Positions 34,532-41,927 of a stretch of 64,000 nucleotides of DNA are shown one piece after another. Within the stretch, counting starts at the first letter, position 1, and every line of letters starts with the position of its first letter. The notes under the pieces are model-generated. The model did no database searches and had not been told where the DNA came from. It saw only the letters and a program-made list of their open reading frames with translations. A program made the translations under genes and the position numbers. Source of the DNA: Myxococcota bacterium (lineage in GTDB: Bacteria > Myxococcota_C > UBA6777); contig JAKLKB010000010.1 in NCBI GenBank assembly GCA_023150835.1, forward strand, positions 17,036 through 81,035, read 5' to 3'.

Positions 34532-35000
34532 ATGACTGCCGAAGAACAAATAGCGAAACAGAGGACGATCGCAAGCCTCTTGCGAATTGCGGCAGAAGAT
34601 CTTGAAGGTATTGCAAGGCAATCGGAACGCTCCTTCTCTCCTTTCTCAAGCCGCTGAAAAGATCATCAAAGCAATTCTAACTTCCGAAGGCATCCATGGA
34701 GGCAGAGAACACCAACTGGATCTTTTGGTTGACAAAGTTCCCGAGGAAAACCCACTCAAACCCCAACTCCAAGATATTGAAGATCTGGGTTATTTTTCAA
34801 CAGCTTTTCGTTATCCGACTCCGAGCAGTAGAATTAAACCTAGTCTACCACGCGAAGAACTCGACGATCTGGTAAACAAAGTTGAAGCAGCTTTGCTCTG
34901 CGCGTCGCAAGGGTTCGGCGTAGATCTCGCATCGGATGAGCCCGCGAGAAGCGGTGAACCACTTCGGGCAGGGCGAGAAAACGGGCAAGAGGGCGTCTAA
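34532..35000 (+). pseudogene. HEPN-domain protein gene with a frameshift
   Basis: Frame one starts MTAEEQIAKQRTIASLL at 34532 and reads RIAAEDLEGIARQ, the first helix of a HEPN domain, then runs into a stop at about 34655. Shifting by one base near 34615-34630 joins it to NAPSLLSQAAEKIIKAILTSEG, the second HEPN helix, and GGREHQLDLLVDKVP, ending at 35000. Together they make one plausible HEPN protein of about 155 residues. So the gene is either broken or carries a sequencing error. No nucleotidyltransferase (MNT) partner gene is adjacent. The preceding 160 bp (34368-34531) show no other gene. Confidence 0.65.
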
Positions 35001-35039
35001 AAAAATGTTTGTTATGGAGAGAAAAGACCGAGATATCGG

Positions 35040-38000
35040 TCACTTCGGTGTTTCGCTGTGGATATGAAGGTGTTTGGATAGCGGTGCAAGCCCCCAAGCA
35101 TCGGCGTCTTTGGGGATTCCGATGGGGAAGATAACGTCGATGGGGATGGTGTGGAAAGAAGCGAAAGCTTCGCGCCATGCCAAGATCGCTTGGCGGATGC
35201 GTTGTGACTTCTTTTGCGTGGGTTCGGGCATCTTGTAGTCATCGTAGGGAGGGGACCACGCGAGCGGTTTGAGTTTTTCGACACCCAACAAAACAAGGCA
35301 CAATGGACCCAGATCTCCCACGCGCATCGCATCAAAGAGATCTTCGCGGATCTTGCGCGCTACATGGCCTCTTGCGCCATAGTCGATCTCTTCCAAGACA
35401 AGGACGTGATGATATGTGCGCTCCGAAAACGTCGATGAATCGGACTTTTTGCTATTTTCTTCGATGTCCCAACAAGCCGCAAACACTTCGATCGGTTGAG
35501 CCTGTGCTTCGATCGACAAAAGATGCTTGGGGTTGCGTTGGTTGGTGTCGATGGTTTGGATGGGGGTTTGTTGGAAAAAGGCGCGCAAGAAATCCCCGAA
35601 TACATGGGGATCTCGACTGAGTAAAAGCAGCCGTTTGACTGGAGCGGTCGTGATCTTTGTGATGGGCGGAGTTTGGGGGACAGAAGGTTGTGTTGTCTTC
35701 TCGGATGATTTGGTTTCGAGAAGTGCAAGAGGCTCGGTCTTCTCGGATGATTTGGTTTCGAGAAGTGCAAGAGGCTCGGTCTTCTCGGATGATTTGGTTT
35801 CGAGAAGTGCAAGAGGCTCGATTTTCTCGGACGATTTGGTTTCGAGCTGTGCAAGAGGCTCGATTTTCTCGGATGATTTGGTTTCGAGAAGTGCAAGAGG
35901 CTCGGTAGATAGGGATTTTGTGGTGGATGTTTGCTCGGCGGTTGTGGAGTCTGATGAGGAAGAGCTTGTTGTGACGAGAGGTGCGGCATCGGACTCAGCG
36001 GGGTGATCCGATCGCGAGCCGATCGGAAGGGGGCGTTGATCCGCAGGAGAGAGAGAGGCGGTGTCAGGCTCAACGAGAGCCTCTACGACGGATTCTTCGT
36101 TGGCAGAAGCCATTTCGGTCGTCGTGCGGGGATGCGGTGTAGGAACGAAGGTCGAAGCAGGAAAGCGCGCCCCATAGATATCGACGAGTCGAACGACGAG
36201 ATCATGGCGAAACATCCGCAACAGCCGCTCGTGGCCTTCTTTGATCGCGAGATCTTTGGCGACTCCACCGACCGCACGACCCGCTGTTTTGATCCCTTTC
36301 CACACACTGCCCCAAAAGGACGGGGATTGTGGGGCGCTTTCTTTGGTGGAAGGCAGGTCTGTTTGGCTCGATGGGATCGAGAGATCGGTGGGTGGGTTGT
36401 TTGTGGTTTCGCTGCTTGGGTCGGTGTGCGTTCCCTGTGTGGAAGTCGCGGCTGCCTCGGCTTTTTTCTGATTGCGTGCCTCGATGTATCGGTAAAGCAA
36501 GCCCAGATCCCAGCCGAAGTTTTCCATGAGACGCAAAGATTGCGTGACCAAAGTATCGCTTTTGTACCAACGGCGGAGATCGTGAGCGAGGGCTTCGATA
36601 CCTGCGAAGCCTTGGGGGAGATAGAAGGCGCGTGTTGCGCGCAGAGGCGAGGGATCGTTGGGATCGGCGTAGGCGGAGAAGCAGGCTTGCCAAAGATCCC
36701 ACAGGATGCGCGCATAGTGTGCGGGGAGTTCGCGGGTATCTTCCATCTCTTTGACCGAAGGAATCGGGGCTTTTTTGAGTAAGACAAGATCGGCTTGATC
36801 AAACGCCCGATTGTCTTTGGCGGTGAGCGCGGGCGTTTCGTCGGGCCATCGGGGGCGAAGTGCATCCCAAAATCTGCGCCAGCGTTTGGGGGAGCGCAGT
36901 TGCCATCCGCTGTAGCCCAACATCCCGAGCATCGGGAGGCTGAGCCATACAAATGGCAATCCAAAAAAGGCGGTTGCGCTCGCGAATTGGAGCAACAGAT
37001 ACAGGCCGCTACCAAACAAAGTGAGAAAGGCCAAGGTTCCGAGCTTTTGGTTGCGTGCTTCGCGCTCTTGTTCGGTTTCTGTTTTTTGGATTAAGGCTTC
37101 GAGATCCTCGATTGGCGGGGGTTTGCGTCCGCTGTAGATCAAGGTCATGTGATAGCCCAAGCGCTCGCTGTAGTTGGCATAAACCCACGCTTCAAGGTCG
37201 CGCAAGACGTGTTCCCAAGGCGACCGTGCTTTGAGCAAGAGCAACAAGACACGCAAGAGATTTCCCGGGTTGACGACCGACAGGATAAGCAAGAGAAAAA
37301 GGTAAAGGCGTTTTCCTTCTTTGGTGGCTTCTTGGATCTCTTTTTCAAACTCTGCGAGTGTGAGGCGATCGGCGAGCGGAAGGTGGTTGCAAAGGATCTT
37401 CATATCCGCAGCGGTGCGTTCGATGCCTTGGAGCAAGGCTTCCGTTCGGACCGAAAGGATATTGGGTTTTTTGTAGATCTTCGCCAGTTCTTCGGCTGTT
37501 TGAAGCACGATCAGGCCGAAGCGTTCGCCGCGAAAAGCAGGCGGATTGAGCTTCGTTTGGCGCACACGGTCTTGGACCCATACACGAGCAAGGCGATCTT
37601 GCTCGTTTTCGTAGTGGGGCCACTGGACGCCCGGCAGCGGTAGGAGATCAAAGAGGTTTCCAGAAGCTCCGCTCTTGGGCCAGAATTTCCACGCAAGCAA
37701 GGAGAACAGCGTGAGGGTTGCGATCGAAAGTGTGGCAAAAAGGATCATCGAGATCTGCGCGCCCGCGATCAGCCCTGCTGCGGTGATCCACGTCGCGCCA
37801 ACACTTAGCAAGATCAGCGGGGTGCGAAATTGCAAAAAGGCTTCACGAAACAAGATGTAAAAAGGGTTGTTTCCTCGGATATTACGGCGTGACCAAAACA
37901 ACCACACCGCGACCGCCCAAACCAAGAAAAAGACCAAAGCCACGGACCAAGCGGCGATCTGCCAGCCTCGGCCTTGGAGCCAGTGAGCGGACAACGCTTG

Positions 38001-38057
38001 CGTTGTCGGAGAGGTCGTTGGGGCCGCAAAGAAGAAAGGAGCCAACAGATCGAACAT
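35040..38057 (-). CDS. Large membrane protein paired with a GTPase, repeat linker and degenerate GTPase-like end
   Basis: A 1005-residue protein starting MFDLLAPFFFA, with GAAGGAAG before ATG. Residues 30-140 hold three transmembrane helices. A helical cytoplasmic part follows with a further hydrophobic segment at about residues 250-275 (LYLFLLLILSVVNPGN) and another pair at about 345-395. The second half is Ser/Thr/Pro-rich with five copies of a 14-residue LALLETKSSEKTEP unit. The last 180 residues (RLLLLSRDPHVFGDFLRAFF..., VLVLEEIDYGARGHVARKIR, CLVLLGVEKLKPL) look like an alpha/beta nucleotide-binding fold whose P-loop is lost. It follows the GTPase gene at 38.2-39.5 kb by 115 bp. I do not recognise the family. 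Confidence 0.75.
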   Translation of the reverse strand: MFDLLAPFFFAAPTTSPTTQALSAHWLQGRGWQIAAWSVALVFFLVWAVAVWLFWSRRNIRGNNPFYILFREAFLQFRTPLILLSVGATWITAAGLIAGAQISMILFATLSIATLTLFSLLAWKFWPKSGASGNLFDLLPLPGVQWPHYENEQDRLARVWVQDRVRQTKLNPPAFRGERFGLIVLQTAEELAKIYKKPNILSVRTEALLQGIERTAADMKILCNHLPLADRLTLAEFEKEIQEATKEGKRLYLFLLLILSVVNPGNLLRVLLLLLKARSPWEHVLRDLEAWVYANYSERLGYHMTLIYSGRKPPPIEDLEALIQKTETEQEREARNQKLGTLAFLTLFGSGLYLLLQFASATAFFGLPFVWLSLPMLGMLGYSGWQLRSPKRWRRFWDALRPRWPDETPALTAKDNRAFDQADLVLLKKAPIPSVKEMEDTRELPAHYARILWDLWQACFSAYADPNDPSPLRATRAFYLPQGFAGIEALAHDLRRWYKSDTLVTQSLRLMENFGWDLGLLYRYIEARNQKKAEAAATSTQGTHTDPSSETTNNPPTDLSIPSSQTDLPSTKESAPQSPSFWGSVWKGIKTAGRAVGGVAKDLAIKEGHERLLRMFRHDLVVRLVDIYGARFPASTFVPTPHPRTTTEMASANEESVVEALVEPDTASLSPADQRPLPIGSRSDHPAESDAAPLVTTSSSSSDSTTAEQTSTTKSLSTEPLALLETKSSEKIEPLAQLETKSSEKIEPLALLETKSSEKTEPLALLETKSSEKTEPLALLETKSSEKTTQPSVPQTPPITKITTAPVKRLLLLSRDPHVFGDFLRAFFQQTPIQTIDTNQRNPKHLLSIEAQAQPIEVFAACWDIEENSKKSDSSTFSERTYHHVLVLEEIDYGARGHVARKIREDLFDAMRVGDLGPLCLVLLGVEKLKPLAWSPPYDDYKMPEPTQKKSQRIRQAILAWREAFASFHTIPIDVIFPIGIPKDADAWGLAPLSKHLHIHSETPK
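35697..35906 (-). repeat. 42-bp coding tandem repeat, five copies
   Basis: Five nearly identical 42-bp units encode the 14-residue LALLETKSSEKTEP repeats of the membrane protein. Differences are limited to single codons (Ala-Gln versus Ala-Leu, Ile versus Thr). Confidence 0.95.
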
Positions 38058-38120
38058 ACACACTTCCTTCGCTTGGTTTGGTAGAAGAACACGAGAGTGT
38101 CTGTCGAACACTCGCGCTTT

Positions 38121-38173
38121 TTTCGCTTGGTTTGGACAGGGCCTTAATTTTTCGCTTGGTTTGGACAGGGCCT
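38121..38173. repeat. 24-bp direct repeat at the end of the GTPase gene
   Basis: TTTCGCTTGGTTTGGACAGG followed by GCCT occurs at 38121-38144 and again at 38150-38173, five bases apart. A third, shorter copy (TTCGCTTGGTTTGG) lies at about 38068. The second copy runs into the GTPase stop codon. Confidence 0.85.
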
Positions 38174-39468
38174 CAAGAAGCGCTGGCTGGGGGATCTTTG
38201 GGCTTGGAGAGCAGATCGGCAAGCCATTGACGGGCTTGTTCGGTGGCTTGGGCTTGGGCCTCTTGCCAATGGGTTCGGATCTCTTCGGTGTGTGGCTCGT
38301 GCCCTTCGTTGAGGCGGCTATAATACCAAGACATCAACTGCCCGATGCTGTAGGTCAAAGAGAACGCACCTGCCGCACCGATAGGAGCCATCAACACAGG
38401 GATCGGCAGACGTCGCACAAGATAACGCAAGATCAACCACAACAGCGCCGAACTACCGAGGCTCCACAAGAGATCCAAAAATCCACGCCAATCCCATGTT
38501 TGTTTGTGGTGCTTGGCAAGCTGCTGAAGCATGGTCAGCGTGATACCCAACGTTCCGATATCGCCGATGGGTGGGGGGAGTGCGCCTGTGGCGGCTGCGG
38601 CGATCGCGTAGTGGAGGATGATCGGAGAGGCTTCTTGGCGATAGGCGTCTGCGACGGCCTGTCGGTGGGCGCGCAGCAAGCGCACGGATATCTCGGGCAG
38701 TTTTTCCGCAACGGCTTCAAATAGAGCCATCGCGCCGTACGTCGGATCCCCGACTTCATCGTCTGGGTCGGTGAGGTCTACCGCCACAAAACGAGCTTGG
38801 GGGAGCATCTCTCGGATCTTGGCGCGTTGGCCTTCGATCGCTGCACGCGCATCCGAGGGCAGATCGGAGGGGAGAGCTTCGCCCTTTTCTCCAAAGGGAT
38901 AAGGCATCGGATGAGGGTAAAGCACGCGGTGAAGGCAAGTTTGAACGATCAACACAGGCAAGGGATCCTGTGCTCGACCCCACAGGGGTTGCAGGCGTTT
39001 TAGGCTGGAAAGGATCGCCATGTTGCGATCATCGACGCGCACACACACAAGGATCAGGTGGGGTTGCGGGATCGGCTCGCCTTCTTGAGGCGAAGCCTTG
39101 CCTGTGAGCGTCTGCAACAACAAGCGATCTTGTTCGATGCTATCGGCGTGATCGTGCGCGCCAAGCCCGGGGGTGTCGAGAAAAGACCACAGCGGCATCT
39201 CGCTGTGTGGGGGAAAGTGGTACAGCGCAAGAGCGTCGGTGACGGGACAACCGTCGCCTTGGCCGATGCGCGCCTCGGGATCTTGTGTAAGGCTCCGAAC
39301 GACGCTGCTTTTGCCGACCTGCGGTTCACCCAACAGCAGCAGGCAAGGCGTCGGCATCTCTTGGCGAACTTTTGCCATGATCTCGTCGATCTTGTCTTGT
39401 GGATGTTTCGGAACAAAAAGATCAAGGAGTTGCTTTCCTTTTTGAAGAAGCCAGTTCTCTTGGGTCAT
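38173..39468 (-). CDS. Membrane-associated GTPase (dynamin/Era-like G domain)
   Basis: A 431-residue protein with AAGGGAGA before ATG. The G domain covers residues 35-260: P-loop GEPQVGKSS, a switch region with DGCPVTDAL, and DTPGLGAH for G3. The usual NKxD G4 motif is not clear; VQTCLH at about the right position may replace it. The C-terminal third has hydrophobic segments (IILHYAIAAAATGALPPPIGDIGTLGITLTMLQQLAK resembles the DUF697 membrane-binding part; SSALLWLILRYL follows). The protein is thus likely an inner-membrane GTPase working with the large membrane protein downstream. The physiological role is unknown. Confidence 0.8.
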   Translation of the reverse strand: MTQENWLLQKGKQLLDLFVPKHPQDKIDEIMAKVRQEMPTPCLLLLGEPQVGKSSVVRSLTQDPEARIGQGDGCPVTDALALYHFPPHSEMPLWSFLDTPGLGAHDHADSIEQDRLLLQTLTGKASPQEGEPIPQPHLILVCVRVDDRNMAILSSLKRLQPLWGRAQDPLPVLIVQTCLHRVLYPHPMPYPFGEKGEALPSDLPSDARAAIEGQRAKIREMLPQARFVAVDLTDPDDEVGDPTYGAMALFEAVAEKLPEISVRLLRAHRQAVADAYRQEASPIILHYAIAAAATGALPPPIGDIGTLGITLTMLQQLAKHHKQTWDWRGFLDLLWSLGSSALLWLILRYLVRRLPIPVLMAPIGAAGAFSLTYSIGQLMSWYYSRLNEGHEPHTEEIRTHWQEAQAQATEQARQWLADLLSKPKDPPASAS

Positions 39469-39519
39469 GAAAAATTCTCCCTTGATGGGGATGTGCAGAG
39501 ATCAGTCGGCGGTGGAATG

Positions 39520-39641
39520 ATACGATATCCGAGACACGCGCACACGAAGGGTCGGTGCGATCCGCTGTAGACGCCCTGTTTTTGGGCAGCCACAGGGGAC
39601 TGCCCCTACATCGTTCGATCACACTACGGCGGATTTCGTAT
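39520..39641 (+). repeat. Family 2 inverted-repeat element, copy 3
   Basis: 122 bp with ends ATACGATATCCG and CGGATTTCGTAT and an internal palindrome GGGCAGCCACAG-GGGACTGCCC. It lies between the GTPase gene start and the end of the phosphatidylserine decarboxylase gene. Confidence 0.85.
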
Positions 39642-39707
39642 GACGATTCTATATGGTGGCTTTCGGAACGATAGCAAGAAAATTCTGTGTGGACTTGTGC
39701 GTCTCGG

Positions 39708-40619
39708 TCAGTCTGCGGGGTTCCACCCCACGCATCGCGTCTCGCTGTTGGTGGCATCGCGTGGAGCATCATAATTGAAGAGGGTTTGCCCCATCAACAA
39801 GGGCTGCCCTATGGGCAGAGGTTGCGTGATCTTCTCGGTGGGAAGGGCTTCTTGGAAAGCAGGAGGTAGCAATAAAACAACCGTCGATCCAAACGAAAAA
39901 TGCGCGATCTCGTCGCCTTTTTTTCTGGTTTGTTGGGGGAGATAAGGTTTTGCGTGCCTCCATTGTGCGGTGTCGTGGTCGGTGAGATGGATGGAACCGA
40001 TGAGACTGGCCCCGACAAGCGTCATCAAAAACGGGCTGCCTTGGGGAGTTCGGCAACACAGCGTGGCGCGTTCGTTTCGCTCGTATATCCGAGGGATATG
40101 GTGGATCGCGTCTGGATTTTGTGGAAAAAAACGCCCGGGCAACCACAAGACGCGTTCGAGGATCGCGTCGTATGGCAGGTGGATACGGTGGTATCCGTTG
40201 GGCGTAAGAAAGATCGTGTAGTAGACGCCGCCTGCGTACTCTTGCAAAGCTTCGTCGTATCGGGAGCCATTGACCATCTGCTTGATTGAGATCGGCGAGC
40301 CTTTGACTTGAAGTATCGTATCGGCTTCGATCTTGCCGTGTGCAAGGAGGATTCCATCGACGGGCGACAAAAAGCCTTCGCGAAAGGGCCTTGCTTCGGG
40401 CTTGATACGGCGCAAGAAAAAATCTTCGATAGAGGAGTACGTTGTCTCTTCAAATTCTTGCATGGGGATGGCGGCTCGTTTGATCCAGAGGCGGATCAGG
40501 CGTTGGATCAGCCATCGGGGGCGTCGGGCTTGCATCAAGTACCGCGCACAATGGTTGAGGAATGTGTGTGGAAAAAATCGATACGCTGAAAAGAAAAAAG
40601 GGCGGCGAAACAGGCTCAT
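39708..40619 (-). CDS. psd: Phosphatidylserine decarboxylase
   Basis: A 303-residue proenzyme. The start at ATG 40619 overlaps the upstream desaturase stop (ATGA). SPVDG (Asp), YHRIHLP (His) and FGSTVVLL, the self-cleavage site whose Ser becomes the pyruvoyl group, are all present, so the enzyme should be active. It converts phosphatidylserine to phosphatidylethanolamine at the inner membrane. The last nine residues are encoded by a GTGGGGTGGAACCCC palindrome like stem one of the family 1 repeats, which may have supplied a new C-terminus. It is the last gene of the sulfatase/desaturase operon. Confidence 0.93.
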   Translation of the reverse strand: MSLFRRPFFFSAYRFFPHTFLNHCARYLMQARRPRWLIQRLIRLWIKRAAIPMQEFEETTYSSIEDFFLRRIKPEARPFREGFLSPVDGILLAHGKIEADTILQVKGSPISIKQMVNGSRYDEALQEYAGGVYYTIFLTPNGYHRIHLPYDAILERVLWLPGRFFPQNPDAIHHIPRIYERNERATLCCRTPQGSPFLMTLVGASLIGSIHLTDHDTAQWRHAKPYLPQQTRKKGDEIAHFSFGSTVVLLLPPAFQEALPTEKITQPLPIGQPLLMGQTLFNYDAPRDATNSETRCVGWNPAD

Positions 40620-41875
40620 GAAGAAGATGCCTCGACAAGGTTCAAGCGTTTGAGCAACCACCAAGAGATACTGGCGCTTTTGGGGGTTTTGCGTTGCCAG
40701 ATCCAATCGTGGATGAAGGCGTAAGGGGTGGGGATTTGTTGGTAAAGAGCGGCGCGATCACCGACAAAAGCCAGAGGCAAGATCAAGATGTCGGCGTGAT
40801 GGGCATGTTCGAGCATGAAATCCGCTTGGACAAAAGACACACGGCCAAGGGCGTTGGAATGGGTTTGTAATATGCTCTGGGCTTGTTGGATGTGAGTGGT
40901 TTCTTTTTCGATGATCGTAAAGGCCGTCTGTGGAAGAAGATCGAGCAAGGCCAACAAGGTACGCGGAAACAGTCCGCCGCCAACGATCACGACGTGTTGT
41001 CGGCGAGTTTCGGGGATCTCCAGTAAAAGTGCGGAAAAAGCCCGTTGATGGACAGATACCAACCAGCGCTGGAGGCGGCGGGAGCGCAAGGCGATCCGTT
41101 CAAAGTGGCCGAGGCCACGACTTTGCAAGCGATTCAACAAGAGAGGGAGGTCAGCAAGCCACCGCAAGAGGGGCGGAAAAGCGCTGATGGACTGTTGTTC
41201 TTTGGAGAGCGGCTGGCGGGAGATCTCGCTCCAATGGCAACGCGGGAACAAGTGATGTTCGGTGTGATAGCCGTCATTGAACCAGAAGAAGTTGTAGCAT
41301 TGATTGTAGTAGCTAACGCCCATCCCGCGTGTTGTTTCGCGGATGTGTTCATAACGCCCTTGGAGAGAGCAAAGCCCCAAGCCGAGCAGATACCCCGGTA
41401 GATAGAGCCAAAAGAAAAACGCAGGGAGCCACCACGCCATGCCAGCCCACCACGCCAAGATCGCGAGACCTTGTAAGCCTTTTTGAGACCACCATCGGCG
41501 ATAGCGCCATTGTGCGGGTTCACCTGCGTGATGCCAGAGATGGCGTTCTTTCCAAAGGACTTGAGGGATGCCAAGCAAAAGGGAGAGGTAGAGATCGAAG
41601 GCGCGGTTGAGTGCGCGGGTGCGCCAGAGAGGGTTGTGCAGGTGGTTATGCGCGATGGTGTTGGCATTCCAACAAAGACCAAGCGCGAAGCCGAAGATCA
41701 CCAAAATCGCTGGAAAGGCCGAGTGGTAGGCGATCAGCAGCGCGAAGACCGCGCCATGCAACGCTGCGGCAAAAAGCAGCCAAGCGTCCCAAGGAGAGTG
41801 ACGCAGCCAAGAACTCCGATGCAGCGGGGGTTGTGGGGGAGGCTGCTCGGTTCCAAGAGAAGAGGTCGGTTCCAT
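40616..41875 (-). CDS. Fusion of membrane fatty-acid desaturase and Rossmann methyltransferase-like domain
   Basis: A 419-residue protein with AGAGG five bases before ATG. Residues 30-260 are a membrane di-iron desaturase/hydroxylase domain with three His boxes: HNHLH (76-80), HLWHH (112-116) and HTEHH (204-208), between hydrophobic helices. Residues 290-385 form a Rossmann unit starting VVIVGGGLFPRTLL, with an acidic residue at strand two (IIEKE), as in SAM-dependent methyltransferases of the spermidine-synthase type. No fold-specific catalytic residue is evident in that part. The protein may modify a lipid acyl chain or head group. It lies between a sulfatase-fold gene (52 bp upstream) and psd (4-bp overlap). 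Confidence 0.8.
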   Translation of the reverse strand: MEPTSSLGTEQPPPQPPLHRSSWLRHSPWDAWLLFAAALHGAVFALLIAYHSAFPAILVIFGFALGLCWNANTIAHNHLHNPLWRTRALNRAFDLYLSLLLGIPQVLWKERHLWHHAGEPAQWRYRRWWSQKGLQGLAILAWWAGMAWWLPAFFFWLYLPGYLLGLGLCSLQGRYEHIRETTRGMGVSYYNQCYNFFWFNDGYHTEHHLFPRCHWSEISRQPLSKEQQSISAFPPLLRWLADLPLLLNRLQSRGLGHFERIALRSRRLQRWLVSVHQRAFSALLLEIPETRRQHVVIVGGGLFPRTLLALLDLLPQTAFTIIEKETTHIQQAQSILQTHSNALGRVSFVQADFMLEHAHHADILILPLAFVGDRAALYQQIPTPYAFIHDWIWQRKTPKSASISWWLLKRLNLVEASSS

Positions 41876-41927
41876 GAAAACCTCTGAGGGTGGGGTGAGC
41901 AAAGGCTGCTTGCGTGGCAAAAGATGT

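Noticed and set aside
34532..35000. HEPN-MNT toxin-antitoxin system
   Set aside because: No nucleotidyltransferase gene flanks it, and the HEPN frame itself is broken.
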